The translations under genes and the position numbers were made by a program. From positions 1 to 64,000 of the forward strand of contig JAQQAL010000021.1 of the NCBI GenBank assembly GCA_028532855.1: a stretch of DNA of 64,000 nt, written 5' to 3'. The first letter of the stretch is position 1. Each line of letters starts with the position of its first letter. The notes below the pieces were generated by a model. That model was not told where the DNA came from, did not search any database, and saw nothing but the letters and a program-made list of their open reading frames with translations. Source of the stretch: Candidatus Thalassospirochaeta sargassi (GTDB lineage: Bacteria > Spirochaetota > Spirochaetia > UBA9216). Positions 8,677 through 17,320 of this stretch are shown in pieces.

Positions 8677-9741
8677 TCAGCATCCTTTTGGTAAACACTC
8701 AACAACAGTAATCCTGCCGTCTGTTACGATCTCCGCGCCCCGGGCACTATGCGGCATAAAAAAATATTCTCCTGCAGTTATTGCCCGGTTTAAATCAGAC
8801 CCTTTTAGAATTCCTGAACCTTCAACAGGAATGATAATCGAAGGTGTATTGTTCAGCTGAAACGAACCAGATTCAACAGTGTATGAATTCATCCTGAAAT
8901 TATTTGATTCTTTTTCAGAGATTAATTTTCTGGCTTCAATACCGCCGTTTTTAATAAAGGTTTCAGGTTTTATCTTTCCTTTTTTCAAGATAGATTCGGC
9001 ATTTCCGCTAAAATCAAAACACTCCAAAGCCTGCTTTTTGTTCAAACCCTGGAACATTTCCTCATTGGTGAGGTGAAGTTCATCACACCAATGCTCACAG
9101 AGCATTACAAAATCAGTTGATTCCTGAATCTCAAGAATTAAACAGCCGCTGCCGATTGTATGGACCGTCTTCCCCGGAACAAAATAAACATCCCCCGGCC
9201 TAATCTTAACAGGATTCAGCAATGATGCTGCAATGTCTTTATCATTTTCACTTTCATCGATCGCTCGAGAAAAATCGTCCTTGCTTACACCGTCTTTAAA
9301 ACCATAGTAGATGACCGCATCATCCTCAACTGCAAGGACAAGCCAGGCCTCTTCTTTTCCCTTTTCACTTGAAAAATATTTCCGTGAAAAATCGATATCT
9401 GGATGCGACTGAACCGGGAGCCTGACTGCGCTATGCAGAATCTTGGCAAAAATATTGAATTCTTTTAAATCACCAAGCATTTCCTTCGTATATTTATCCA
9501 AAAGTTCTGTGAAAGGAATGTCAGTATCTTTCACAATTGAAATACCATAACCGGGGATATCATCGTGCGGGGTACCCATTGCATTAACAGTCGATGCAAT
9601 CCATTCCTCCGGGTAAAACGTATCCTCGACTGGATCGTCAAAAAGATTCTTGAACAATTTACCGCCGCGATATACCCGGTAAATACGGTTGCGTTCAAAA
9701 AAAACAGGATTGTGTATAATTTTTTTAATATCAGGTGTCAT
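8677..9741 (-). CDS. manA: Mannose-6-phosphate isomerase, class I
   Basis: This protein of ~354 residues has LPVQSHPDIDFSRKYF with the QSHPD zinc motif of class I phosphomannose isomerases and a second cupin-like half ending AGEYFFMPHSARGAEI. It converts mannose 6-phosphate to fructose 6-phosphate using Zn2+. The ATG at 9741 (MTPDIKKIIHN) is the better start because AAGGA lies 6 bases upstream; the track's ATG at 9747 directly abuts that site. It is the first gene of the minus-strand operon that runs through UroD-like, lyxose isomerase, hxlB and hxlA. An inverted repeat covers the leader. Confidence 0.88.
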   Translation of the reverse strand: MTPDIKKIIHNPVFFERNRIYRVYRGGKLFKNLFDDPVEDTFYPEEWIASTVNAMGTPHDDIPGYGISIVKDTDIPFTELLDKYTKEMLGDLKEFNIFAKILHSAVRLPVQSHPDIDFSRKYFSSEKGKEEAWLVLAVEDDAVIYYGFKDGVSKDDFSRAIDESENDKDIAASLLNPVKIRPGDVYFVPGKTVHTIGSGCLILEIQESTDFVMLCEHWCDELHLTNEEMFQGLNKKQALECFDFSGNAESILKKGKIKPETFIKNGGIEARKLISEKESNNFRMNSYTVESGSFQLNNTPSIIIPVEGSGILKGSDLNRAITAGEYFFMPHSARGAEIVTDGRITVVECLPKGC

Positions 9742-9749
9742 ATTCATTC

Positions 9750-9771
9750 CTTTGAAAGTGAACTCTCAAAG
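9750..9771. promoter_or_regulatory. Inverted repeat in the leader of the manA operon
   Basis: CTTTGAAAGT-GA-ACTCTCAAAG has 10-base arms with one mismatch. It overlaps the ribosome-binding region of manA, so it could be a repressor operator or an RNA hairpin limiting translation. No regulator gene lies next to it. Which of the two it is cannot be decided by eye. Confidence 0.45.
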
Positions 9772-9815
9772 ATATTTTACATCATAAACATGACGCCGTG
9801 GTATCATTATTTTCT

Positions 9816-10979
9816 TTACAGCTTCCTGAAAAAAGATTCTATTTCATCTCTTGTTTCTTCACGCCAGAGCTTCATCTTATTTTGCCACTGATTTAATCCG
9901 GAAACATCAAGGAAACTTTTAAAGCTCTCGCCAAAAAACAAGGACAGGGTATCAAAGATCAGCTTCTTCATTTCCCGGTCCAGCTTGCTGTAATTTTCAG
10001 ACATCTTAAAAAAGTTGCTGAGGCCGCCATTGTTCAGTTCAGTCAGAGTTTTACTGTCGTTCACCGATAAAAGATCGAAGAGAACGGTTGAGAATGCCGC
10101 TCTTTGTTCAAGACTCAATTTTTTAAGCACAGATTTAGTTGTTTTATCGAAGATTCGCGCATCGTCCTTCAATTCCGGGAGATAGACAAAATCCTTACCC
10201 TTGACTTCCCAGCTTAATCCGTCATGCTGCATAATTCCCTTCTGGCTTGATTCAACAACCCTGTACTGCTCCTCATGTTCCAGCAGTAGTCCAACAACCG
10301 AACTCTTCGGAATCAAAGTTGTAATCCTGCCGGATATTTCCTGATATTCAGCCGTCTCAAGCAGGTTACTTCCAAATCCAGGTCCGTCATTGTTATAAAC
10401 TGTCTCAATACAGCGTTTGAGTCTCTTTTTTAAATGGACGGAAGCATACACCGCAAGGTTGCCGCCTTTTGAATGACCTCCAACATATATTTTTCTGTAT
10501 CCGTATTTACTTACAACATCATTCAGGTAGGAAGCTGCCTCAAGCTGGGCAGGCACAACATCCATGAAAGACATATTAAAATCTTCCTTCCAACCGACCA
10601 GCGTATCATCAGTACCTCTGAATGCAATATAAGCTGTCTTCCTGTCCAATTCAAAAACGACTGCAGAAAACTGAAGCTGATTATCAAAATCTATTTTGTT
10701 TATAAAAGCCCTTACAAACAAAGAACCGAAACGGGAACTGTCCCCCGCAGTCTCAAGCAGCGGTTTTGTACCTTCATTCAGCATCAAGCCAGGGTTCATC
10801 CGGGTTTCTGAATGGATGTACCGCCTGGAAATGCTGTCCAATTCCTCGCCCCGGGAATCCAGATCATCAAAATCGATGTAGGAAAGTCTGGCCAGTATCA
10901 GGTTATCAACCTCATTAAACGGATCAGCTGAAAAAGCAAGATCCCCGCGCCACTGTATGTAATCCAAGATGTTTGCCAT
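9816..10979 (-). CDS. Mbeg1-like (DUF2974) alpha/beta-hydrolase, lipase-like
   Basis: This 387-residue protein opens with ILDYIQWRGDLAFSADPFN, the recognisable N-terminus of DUF2974/Mbeg1-like proteins. The nucleophile elbow is YVGGHSKGGNLAVYAS near residue 170, a lipase-type G-x-S-x-G, preceded by FRGTDDTLVGWKEDF as in class 3 lipases. There is no signal peptide, so it acts in the cytoplasm on an unknown ester or lipid. It follows the FMN-reductase gene by 42 bases on the same strand and may be a late member of that unit, or be independent. Confidence 0.85.
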   Translation of the reverse strand: MANILDYIQWRGDLAFSADPFNEVDNLILARLSYIDFDDLDSRGEELDSISRRYIHSETRMNPGLMLNEGTKPLLETAGDSSRFGSLFVRAFINKIDFDNQLQFSAVVFELDRKTAYIAFRGTDDTLVGWKEDFNMSFMDVVPAQLEAASYLNDVVSKYGYRKIYVGGHSKGGNLAVYASVHLKKRLKRCIETVYNNDGPGFGSNLLETAEYQEISGRITTLIPKSSVVGLLLEHEEQYRVVESSQKGIMQHDGLSWEVKGKDFVYLPELKDDARIFDKTTKSVLKKLSLEQRAAFSTVLFDLLSVNDSKTLTELNNGGLSNFFKMSENYSKLDREMKKLIFDTLSLFFGESFKSFLDVSGLNQWQNKMKLWREETRDEIESFFRKL

Positions 10980-11021
10980 ATCGGCTATTATAACTACAAT
11001 TAAGTCAACGCAGCAATCACC

Positions 11022-11651
11022 CTAATTTAAAGATCCAGAGGGAAACAAAGTCCGCTGCCTGTTCAACTCAAGCGTTTTTAAAAGTTTCTTTCCGTTACTG
11101 TAGGCTGCATCCATCTGATCCTTAAACTGAAGAACTTTACCAGCTTCAAAGGCATGAAGAACCTTCTGGTTGAAAACTATGCGATAGCCGAGTGATTCAT
11201 AAGCAGCCTGCATTGCCGCAGGGGTAAAACCCATATCATCGGCGGAGTTCTGTTCACAAATCGAAATCAGACCTGCGAACCGTGGCCCTGTTTGAGGAAG
11301 GCGGCTTATCCAAACCGCCCGGTTTTCTTTATCAAACGAACAAAGACAGTAGCATCGGTCAATAAACTTTTTCATATCTGAGGACATGTTGTAAAAATAT
11401 GTCGGTGACCCGGCAATAAAAGCATCCGCTTCGAGGATTTTCGGATATATCTCCTGCATATCATCTTTAACAACACAGCGTCCGGTTTTAGCACAGCCTT
11501 CACAGCCATTGCAGCCGGATATATTCATCTTTCCCGGGTAGATAATCTCGGTTTCATGGCCATCCTCTATAAAGGGTTCCAGGGTTTTATTAATTATTGT
11601 TGCGGTATTGCCTTTCTCTCTACGGCTGCCGCATACAGCTATGATTTTCAT
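11022..11651 (-). CDS. Flavodoxin-fold NAD(P)H:FMN oxidoreductase / iron-sulfur flavoprotein
   Basis: This 209-residue protein starts MKIIAVCGSRREKGNTATII, the phosphate-binding loop of NADPH-dependent FMN reductases. CNGCEGCAKTGRCVVKDDM is the compact cysteine motif of the iron-sulfur flavoprotein subgroup and may hold a cluster or a redox disulfide. GSPTYFYNMSSDMKKFIDR follows as in the family. It lies 20 bases after the broken sugar kinase gene, so it may be co-transcribed with the Etf-linked catabolic operon and help dispose of electrons. The substrate is unknown. Confidence 0.85.
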   Translation of the reverse strand: MKIIAVCGSRREKGNTATIINKTLEPFIEDGHETEIIYPGKMNISGCNGCEGCAKTGRCVVKDDMQEIYPKILEADAFIAGSPTYFYNMSSDMKKFIDRCYCLCSFDKENRAVWISRLPQTGPRFAGLISICEQNSADDMGFTPAAMQAAYESLGYRIVFNQKVLHAFEAGKVLQFKDQMDAAYSNGKKLLKTLELNRQRTLFPSGSLN

Positions 11652-11671
11652 ATTCCCGTCCCGCCTTTTCT

Positions 11672-13124
11672 CTAAATTATATAAGATTGATTCTCTACAA
11701 CATTATGGATAGTCTGAAGCGTTTCGGATAGCATTGCAGTCAGATTCTTATAGGCTCCCTCATTTATTGCCTTATAACGCTTATGCTGCTCTTCGTCCCG
11801 GGTGAAGACCTTTTCCTGATGAACCATTTTTTGTACCGCTTCGTTGAAGCCGCCATAGTATCCGGTCCCGACGGCTGCACAAATTGCAGAGCCAAGGCCT
11901 GCTGCCCCGTTAACCCTGTTCCGGAGTGCTGTTACCCCGAACACATCGGCAATAATCTGCATAAAAAGATCGCTGTTAGAGCCGCCTCCACAGACTATAA
12001 ACTGCTCTGGACTGCTTCCCAGGTCTTTATTCATGGCATCAAAATTATTCTTCATCCGCATTGCCAAGGCTTCCATCATTGCACGATAGATGTGACCCCT
12101 TGTATGACGCTGATCAAATCCAATCATAACTCCTTTTTTATGAAGCTTGTCCGCAGGCGCAAGCCAGTCCGGAACTATCAGAAGACCGTCGGATCCGGCC
12201 GGTACAGCAACAGCCTCTTGTTCAAGCAGCTCCTCAACACTGCAGCCGCATAAAACGGCCTTATCGGCGAACTCTTTACCCAGAAGCTCAAGGATCCATG
12301 AAATATGCCACATACCGCCGCGAATCCCGGCGCATTCATAGAGGTACTGATGGGGGACAGATGATAGATTAGTAAAAACATTTTCTGTCTCATCCCTGTA
12401 TTCACTGCCGAACACCATTGCGGTTGTATAGGTACCAAGCGACAATAATCCTATGTTGGGTTCGATAAGACCAGAGCCGAGCGCTTCAACAGCCTTATCA
12501 TTGGCTGTGGCTGCAACGGGCAGGCCTTCCGGCAGGCCGGTCAACTTTGATGCTCCGGCTGTAACCCGGCCTATAATTTCCCCCCGGCAGATGCATTTCA
12601 AACAGTTTTTCCCTGGGAATCGCAAAACTATCGAAGACTCCTGCATCCTCCGACCATTGCCAGGTATTCATATCTACAGGAAACTGGTATTGGTACGAAT
12701 TTGAAATTGTGTCTTTCAGCTCTCCTGTTAGTCGGAATGTAAGGTAGCCTGAGGTAGACCCTGTATAGGCAATGCCCGGTTCATCTTCAAAGGTTTCATA
12801 TGCTCTTACATCCATCCAACTCATGACCGGAGCCGCAAGTGAACCGTCAGCTTTCATAAAAACCCTACAACATCTGATTGAGCACAGCCCGACTCCAATA
12901 ATATCATTTATTTTTCCGTCGAAAAGGCTGAATAATTCGCGCAGAGCAGCCTGCAGGCTGTCCCATAGATCGTCATCCGGATGCTCAACCCAGCCGTTTT
13001 TTCTGGAAATCATGGGCTTAAGAGGCTGACTTGCGCTGCAGACAACCTTTCCTTTGTCGCTGATTATTGAAACCTTCGTGCTCTGGGATCCGCTGTCTAT
13101 GCCTATAAAATATTTTTCACTCAT
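11672..13124 (-). pseudogene. FGGY-family carbohydrate kinase, split by a +1 frameshift in a G6 run
   Basis: Two overlapping frames (track ORFs 12498-13169 and 11672-12646) make one FGGY kinase. The N-terminal frame starts at the ATG at 13124 (MSEKYFIGIDSGSQSTKV, AGGA 7 bases upstream) and runs to FEMHLPG. The other frame resumes at GEIIGRVTAGASKLTG and carries the C-terminal ATPase half (GLLSLGTYTTAMVFG, then FIVCGGGSNSDLFMQI). The switch falls in six consecutive C on the plus strand (12580-12585); five would restore a 483-residue protein of normal length. It could be a sequencing error, a phase-variable tract, or a recent null mutation. The substrate is probably a ketose or polyol, judging from its operon. 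Confidence 0.85.
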
Positions 13125-13146
13125 ATTATTGTCCTGAATCTTGAGA

Positions 13147-13923
13147 TTACCTTGTAAGAAAACCGCCATCTACAGACAGAATATGACCGTTAACAAACTG
13201 TGATGCCTTGCCGGCCAGAAACACCGTGGTTCCCATCAAATCTTGAATTTCGCCCCATCGACCTTCAGGTGTATGGTCAACAATCCAGTTGTAGCGTTTT
13301 TCATCACTCATTGAATCACTTACAAGGCTGGTCTTGAAATAGCCGGGGGCAATCCCGTTAACCTGAACATTATACTGTGCCAGTTCATCACAGTATGCCT
13401 TTGTCAAACCCGCCAGACCGTGCTTTGTTGCTGCATAGGCCGGCGACTGCTGCCCCCCTAAAAAACTGAATAATGAACAGATGTTAATTATTTTCCCGCT
13501 TCTCTGCTCTATAAAATAGGGGGTCACTTCCTCTGACATCTCAAACGCAGCTGTAAGATTGACAGCCACCATAGGGTCCCATTCTTTCCTGCCGAACTCA
13601 CGAATATTTTTCAGGATAGATATTCCTGCACAGTTAACGAGTATGTCTACCGAACCAAGAAACCTGACACAGTGTTCTACAACCTGTTTCGGCATACCCG
13701 GCTCTGTAATATCGGCATTCATATAAACGGCTTTCACACCCTCGGATTCAACAAGGGAATTAAAATCCGGATCATCGGGCATAATACTCGGCATCAAAAT
13801 GTTTGCTCCAGCCTTCGCAAGAGCGAGAGTAAAGGCCTGTCCCAACCCTGTATTGCCTCCGGTGACTATAGCGTTCTTTTCTTTCAGCGAAAAATAATCC
13901 ATAGAAAAATCGGTAATATTCAT
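13147..13923 (-). CDS. Short-chain dehydrogenase/reductase, KduD-like
   Basis: This 258-residue classical SDR has the cofactor motif VTGGNTGLGQAF (residues ~20-31), NCAGI, and the catalytic YAATK with the upstream Ser. Its closest style is 2-deoxy-D-gluconate 3-dehydrogenase / KduD (the GGNTGLG form). It should oxidise a sugar, polyol or sugar acid with NAD(P). It overlaps etfA by 4 bases and ends 22 bases before the kinase start, so it is central to the Etf-linked operon: presumably one oxidation is by the FAD dehydrogenase/Etf pair and one by this enzyme before phosphorylation. The exact substrate is unknown. Confidence 0.88.
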   Translation of the reverse strand: MNITDFSMDYFSLKEKNAIVTGGNTGLGQAFTLALAKAGANILMPSIMPDDPDFNSLVESEGVKAVYMNADITEPGMPKQVVEHCVRFLGSVDILVNCAGISILKNIREFGRKEWDPMVAVNLTAAFEMSEEVTPYFIEQRSGKIINICSLFSFLGGQQSPAYAATKHGLAGLTKAYCDELAQYNVQVNGIAPGYFKTSLVSDSMSDEKRYNWIVDHTPEGRWGEIQDLMGTTVFLAGKASQFVNGHILSVDGGFLTR

Positions 13924-14867
13924 TTATATTCTCCCTTTCTTATCCTTTTAATTATTCTCGGGATAAACTCCCTTGCATCAGCTTCAACGACAATATTTGA
14001 AAGACTGCAGATGGGAGCCTGTCTGTCGGGATTAACAGCGATAATATTTTCTGCGTTTTTGATACCGACAACATGCTGAATTGATCCTGATATCCCCAGA
14101 GCGATATATAACGACGGATTAACAATTTTGCCCGATTGCCCCACCTGAATATGCCGCGGGGCTGCACCCCTGTCGACTACTTTCCGGCTGGCTGAAACCG
14201 ACCCGTTCAAAACCTCGGCAAGCTCATTAAGCTGATCAAAATATCGCGTCACTCCATCGCCACCGGACACCAGAACATTACTTTCCCTGATGTCCTCATC
14301 CTGGGGTTTAGGCTGGCTTGATATATACCTGATTCCCGGTTTCCGGAAAGGCTCCGGATTAAAGTTAATTTCTTCAGTCTTTTTCGTTCGCGGCCCGGCA
14401 TAAGAGAAGATGTTCTGTCGCACGCTCATCATTACCGGAGCGCCGCCCCTGTTCACAATACCGGCAAGCATCCTGCCGCTGAATGCCGGACGGACCATCA
14501 CAATCTCTTCATCGTGATGCCTGATCTCTGTAACATCAGCAACAAGTCCGGTTTGCAGTCGCATTGCAGCTCTGGGCGCTATCATTCTTCCAAAAACAGT
14601 GGCCGGAATAAGAACTGCATCAAATTGAAAATCCCTGTGCAGTTTTTCAATACTGTCTGCAATATATGCAGCATCGAACCCCTCAGCCCTATCCGGACTG
14701 ACACTTATCAATTTATCAAAAACTCCGAAGACGTCTGCTGGCGGTGTTCCGGGAACTATCCCGTACGAAAGGCTTTCTCCCGCACCGTAGATCTGTTCCG
14801 CAGCCTCGAGAAGATCAATGCTGTCCTTCACCGCTTGCGGGTCAATATAAATCAAAACCTTCTTCAT
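13920..14867 (-). CDS. etfA: Electron transfer flavoprotein, alpha subunit
   Basis: This 315-residue protein ends with the EtfA FAD domain: VGQSGKIVNPSLYIALGISG followed by QHVVGIKNAENIIAVN, both near-invariant in the family. With EtfB it accepts electrons from a flavin dehydrogenase; some Etf pairs bifurcate or confurcate with NADH and ferredoxin. The gene overlaps etfB by 4 bases and the SDR by 4 bases, giving a tight coupled chain. The adjacent FAD-binding dehydrogenase is the obvious electron donor. Confidence 0.95.
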   Translation of the reverse strand: MKKVLIYIDPQAVKDSIDLLEAAEQIYGAGESLSYGIVPGTPPADVFGVFDKLISVSPDRAEGFDAAYIADSIEKLHRDFQFDAVLIPATVFGRMIAPRAAMRLQTGLVADVTEIRHHDEEIVMVRPAFSGRMLAGIVNRGGAPVMMSVRQNIFSYAGPRTKKTEEINFNPEPFRKPGIRYISSQPKPQDEDIRESNVLVSGGDGVTRYFDQLNELAEVLNGSVSASRKVVDRGAAPRHIQVGQSGKIVNPSLYIALGISGSIQHVVGIKNAENIIAVNPDRQAPICSLSNIVVEADAREFIPRIIKRIRKGEYK

Positions 14868-15664
14868 GAGCAGACAATCCCCCGCTGCTTAAGGAACTGA
14901 TATACTTCTTCTATTCCCTCATCATCACATTTGAGAAACCGGGTATCCTTGCGGCCGAAACTATCAACCTCAACCTGCGACACCTTTGTCGGAGAGCCGG
15001 CTATCCCTGTTTCTGTATCACAGAAGCGGAGCCTGCTATTTGAGACTATCTCTAGCTGCCCGCTGACATCGCGTTCAAGATCTTCATACTTAATGTAGGG
15101 AAGCTTGATTTTTGTAGAATACTGGAAGCTCAGTATTGCCGGCCGTTCAATCTCAAACTGCAATACGGCATCTTCACTGTCCACCTCTGTCCTCACCCGG
15201 TCAGAAAACAAACCTGCCTGGTTAATCCTTAAAATATTTCCCATCTGTGGAATGTTCAGACATTCCGCAACCTGGGAAGGAACATGGGCGGTTCCGCCGT
15301 CTATTGAGTGGGTACCGCTGAAAATCCAATCAAAAGCCTCCCTCTCAAGATATCTGCTGATAATCCGGCTTGTTACGTAGGTATCACTTCCGACATAAGA
15401 TTTATCCGATATAAGAATTGAACGGTCAACACCCCGTTTAATAAGGTCCTCAAGATGAGGCCTGCAACCCTCCGGCCCCATAGTCAGGGTCTCTACCTGT
15501 ACATCAATATTTTCCTGCTTGAGCTTCAAAGCAACCGACAGAGCTGAACAATCCTCGGGGTTCAGTATCTGATGAACATTCTCCCTCACTAATACATTTC
15601 TTTCATAGTCGTATTTAAAGTTTTCAACATCAGGTACAAGCTTGACGAAACAGATTATCTTCAT
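14864..15664 (-). CDS. etfB: Electron transfer flavoprotein, beta subunit
   Basis: This 266-residue protein has the EtfB N-terminus MKIICFVKLVPDVENFKYD, and the conserved NPEDCSALSVALKLK region plus DWIFSGTHSIDGGTAHVP for AMP or FAD binding. It pairs with EtfA. It starts 8 bases after the FAD dehydrogenase stop. Whether the pair bifurcates cannot be settled by eye; a second FAD in EtfB is the usual marker. Confidence 0.95.
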   Translation of the reverse strand: MKIICFVKLVPDVENFKYDYERNVLVRENVHQILNPEDCSALSVALKLKQENIDVQVETLTMGPEGCRPHLEDLIKRGVDRSILISDKSYVGSDTYVTSRIISRYLEREAFDWIFSGTHSIDGGTAHVPSQVAECLNIPQMGNILRINQAGLFSDRVRTEVDSEDAVLQFEIERPAILSFQYSTKIKLPYIKYEDLERDVSGQLEIVSNSRLRFCDTETGIAGSPTKVSQVEVDSFGRKDTRFLKCDDEGIEEVYQFLKQRGIVCS

Positions 15665-15672
15665 AAGTTCAG

Positions 15673-17145
15673 TTACTTCTGATATTTCGCGCCTTCTTCC
15701 TGGTAATAAATCGTTCCAAAATTCATAATTCCGTTCGGATCAAATGCTTTTTTGAGCTTCTCCAACATATAAAATGCAGTTCCGTGTTCATCTTTTGACC
15801 ATTCATTACGGAATTTTCCGATACCGTGATGGTGACACATTGAACCGCCAAGTTTCAGTGTTTCTTCAACAATTATTTTCTGGAGCGGATGATGATAAAC
15901 CCTCATTTCATCTTCAGGAGCACAATTAATACTGTAGTTGTATACGAAATACATATTCGTTCCGTTTATGTAACTGTGAGACGAATGCCCGCCCAGCATT
16001 GTCAGATCATGAACCCGGTTGTATTCCTTTCTGATTCTTTCGATTGCGTTGTGGTATATCTTCGGGATTGTTTCCCAGTCAGCGGAAATCTCCGTAGTGA
16101 ACCCGTCGTGCGAATCGTTTTCAATCATTCCCTCGAACTCGTCGTCAATATCCTGCTGAGACCAGTTGAGGTTTACAAACCAGTTTTCAATCAGTTCGCT
16201 AGGAACCTCTTCGATTATACCTTCGTTGAACTTATCAACAGCCTCTTCTATGCCCCGGCTGGTTGCCTCAACAATACCCTTGTTTCCCTCGGCCATAAAA
16301 AGCAGAACACATTTACCCTTATAAAAATGGAAAAAATGCTGACGTGCATCCTCTTCCGAATATACCCTTGCAACGGAAGGCCGGTAGCCGTTAACCATCA
16401 CCTCGCGCAGGACCTTGAGACCAGTTTCAATATCCTCTGTAAGATAACCGTAAAATTTATTATTGTCCGGAAAATACCTGTATACCTTCACCGTTACTTC
16501 TGTGATATAGCAGAGCGTCCCTTCATTTCCTATTGCTATATGACGGATATCCGGTCCGCCCGCGCGGCGTGATACATTTTTAATCCGGGAAACATGGCCA
16601 TCAGGAAATACACATTCAAGCCCTGCAACCATATCCTCAATTCCACCGTAAAGCGTAGAAAACTGGCCTATACTCCGGGTAGCAACCAGACCGCCGTATT
16701 TTGCAACCGGCTTTGATTGAGGCGAGTGCCCCGTGGTAAGTCCAACCTTATTCAGCTCATCTTCCAGAGTCTGAAGGGCTACTCCGGCCTGAACGGTTGC
16801 CTGCATATTGTATTCATCAATTTTTATTATTTTATCCAGGTGTAGTGCATCAATAACGATGGTTTGCTCTTTCCAGTTTTCAAGTCCGCCTTCCGTCGCT
16901 GTTTTACCGGATCTTGGAATTACATTTATCTGATTTTCATTGCAGAAAGCCAGAAGCCTGGCAACTTCCTCAGTAGATTTTGGATACACAATGGCCAGAG
17001 GGACAGGAACATCAAGAACCTTTCTTGCCTTTGCGTATTTTTTATACCTGTCAGCAGCCGCATCATAGAGCTCTTCAGGGTCAGTGTTTATCTGATCATC
17101 CGTGAGGATTGTGGAGATGTTTTTCATGAGCTTATCATTTTCCAA
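15673..17145 (-). CDS. FAD-linked dehydrogenase (GlcD/AGPS-like) coupled to Etf
   Basis: This 490-residue flavoenzyme has the PCMH-type FAD domain (VIPRSGKTATEGG, then VATRSIGQFSTLYGGIEDMV) and the C-terminal HHHGIGKFRNEW motif typical of alkyldihydroxyacetonephosphate synthase and related D-2-hydroxyacid dehydrogenases. The start is a TTG at 17145 with AAGGAG 9 bases upstream. It leads the operon with etfB and etfA, the arrangement seen for Etf-linked D-lactate dehydrogenases, so it probably oxidises a hydroxyacid or polyol and passes electrons to Etf. The downstream SDR and sugar kinase argue for a carbohydrate-derived substrate rather than lactate. The real substrate is unknown. Confidence 0.85.
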   Translation of the reverse strand: MENDKLMKNISTILTDDQINTDPEELYDAAADRYKKYAKARKVLDVPVPLAIVYPKSTEEVARLLAFCNENQINVIPRSGKTATEGGLENWKEQTIVIDALHLDKIIKIDEYNMQATVQAGVALQTLEDELNKVGLTTGHSPQSKPVAKYGGLVATRSIGQFSTLYGGIEDMVAGLECVFPDGHVSRIKNVSRRAGGPDIRHIAIGNEGTLCYITEVTVKVYRYFPDNNKFYGYLTEDIETGLKVLREVMVNGYRPSVARVYSEEDARQHFFHFYKGKCVLLFMAEGNKGIVEATSRGIEEAVDKFNEGIIEEVPSELIENWFVNLNWSQQDIDDEFEGMIENDSHDGFTTEISADWETIPKIYHNAIERIRKEYNRVHDLTMLGGHSSHSYINGTNMYFVYNYSINCAPEDEMRVYHHPLQKIIVEETLKLGGSMCHHHGIGKFRNEWSKDEHGTAFYMLEKLKKAFDPNGIMNFGTIYYQEEGAKYQK

Positions 17146-17248
17146 TTTCGATTACTCCTTATATTGTTCATTTTATAATAAGTCTATACTTGCAGCATGA
17201 TACAGTCAATGCAAGTTTTCCACTACTACCCTGATGTTAATGTTTTTT

Positions 17249-17262
17249 TGGAAAATTTTCCA
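17249..17262. promoter_or_regulatory. Perfect palindrome TGGAAAATTTTCCA, probable RpiR-type operator
   Basis: TGGAAAATTTTCCA is a perfect 14-base palindrome in the 175-base divergent region between the Etf-linked operon and the rpiR-type regulator gene, 58 bases before the regulator. A second half-site, TTTTCCA, lies about 35 bases to the left. MurR/RpiR regulators often bind GAAA...TTTC palindromes, so this is the best candidate operator for both divergent units. Confidence 0.6.
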
Positions 17263-17320
17263 GAATATAGATGGTTTCAGCTTCACACATACCTAAAATA
17301 GTGATATACAATAAAAATAA

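Noticed and set aside
12178-12438. ORFs opposite or overlapping the kinase gene (12147-12341, 12178-12438, 11783-12253)
   Set aside because: They are shadows of the frameshifted kinase with no ribosome site or family match.
15889-16572. Plus-strand 227-residue ORF opposite the FAD dehydrogenase
   Set aside because: Long but antisense to an enzyme with clear motifs; no ribosome site and Val/Phe/Tyr-rich antisense composition.
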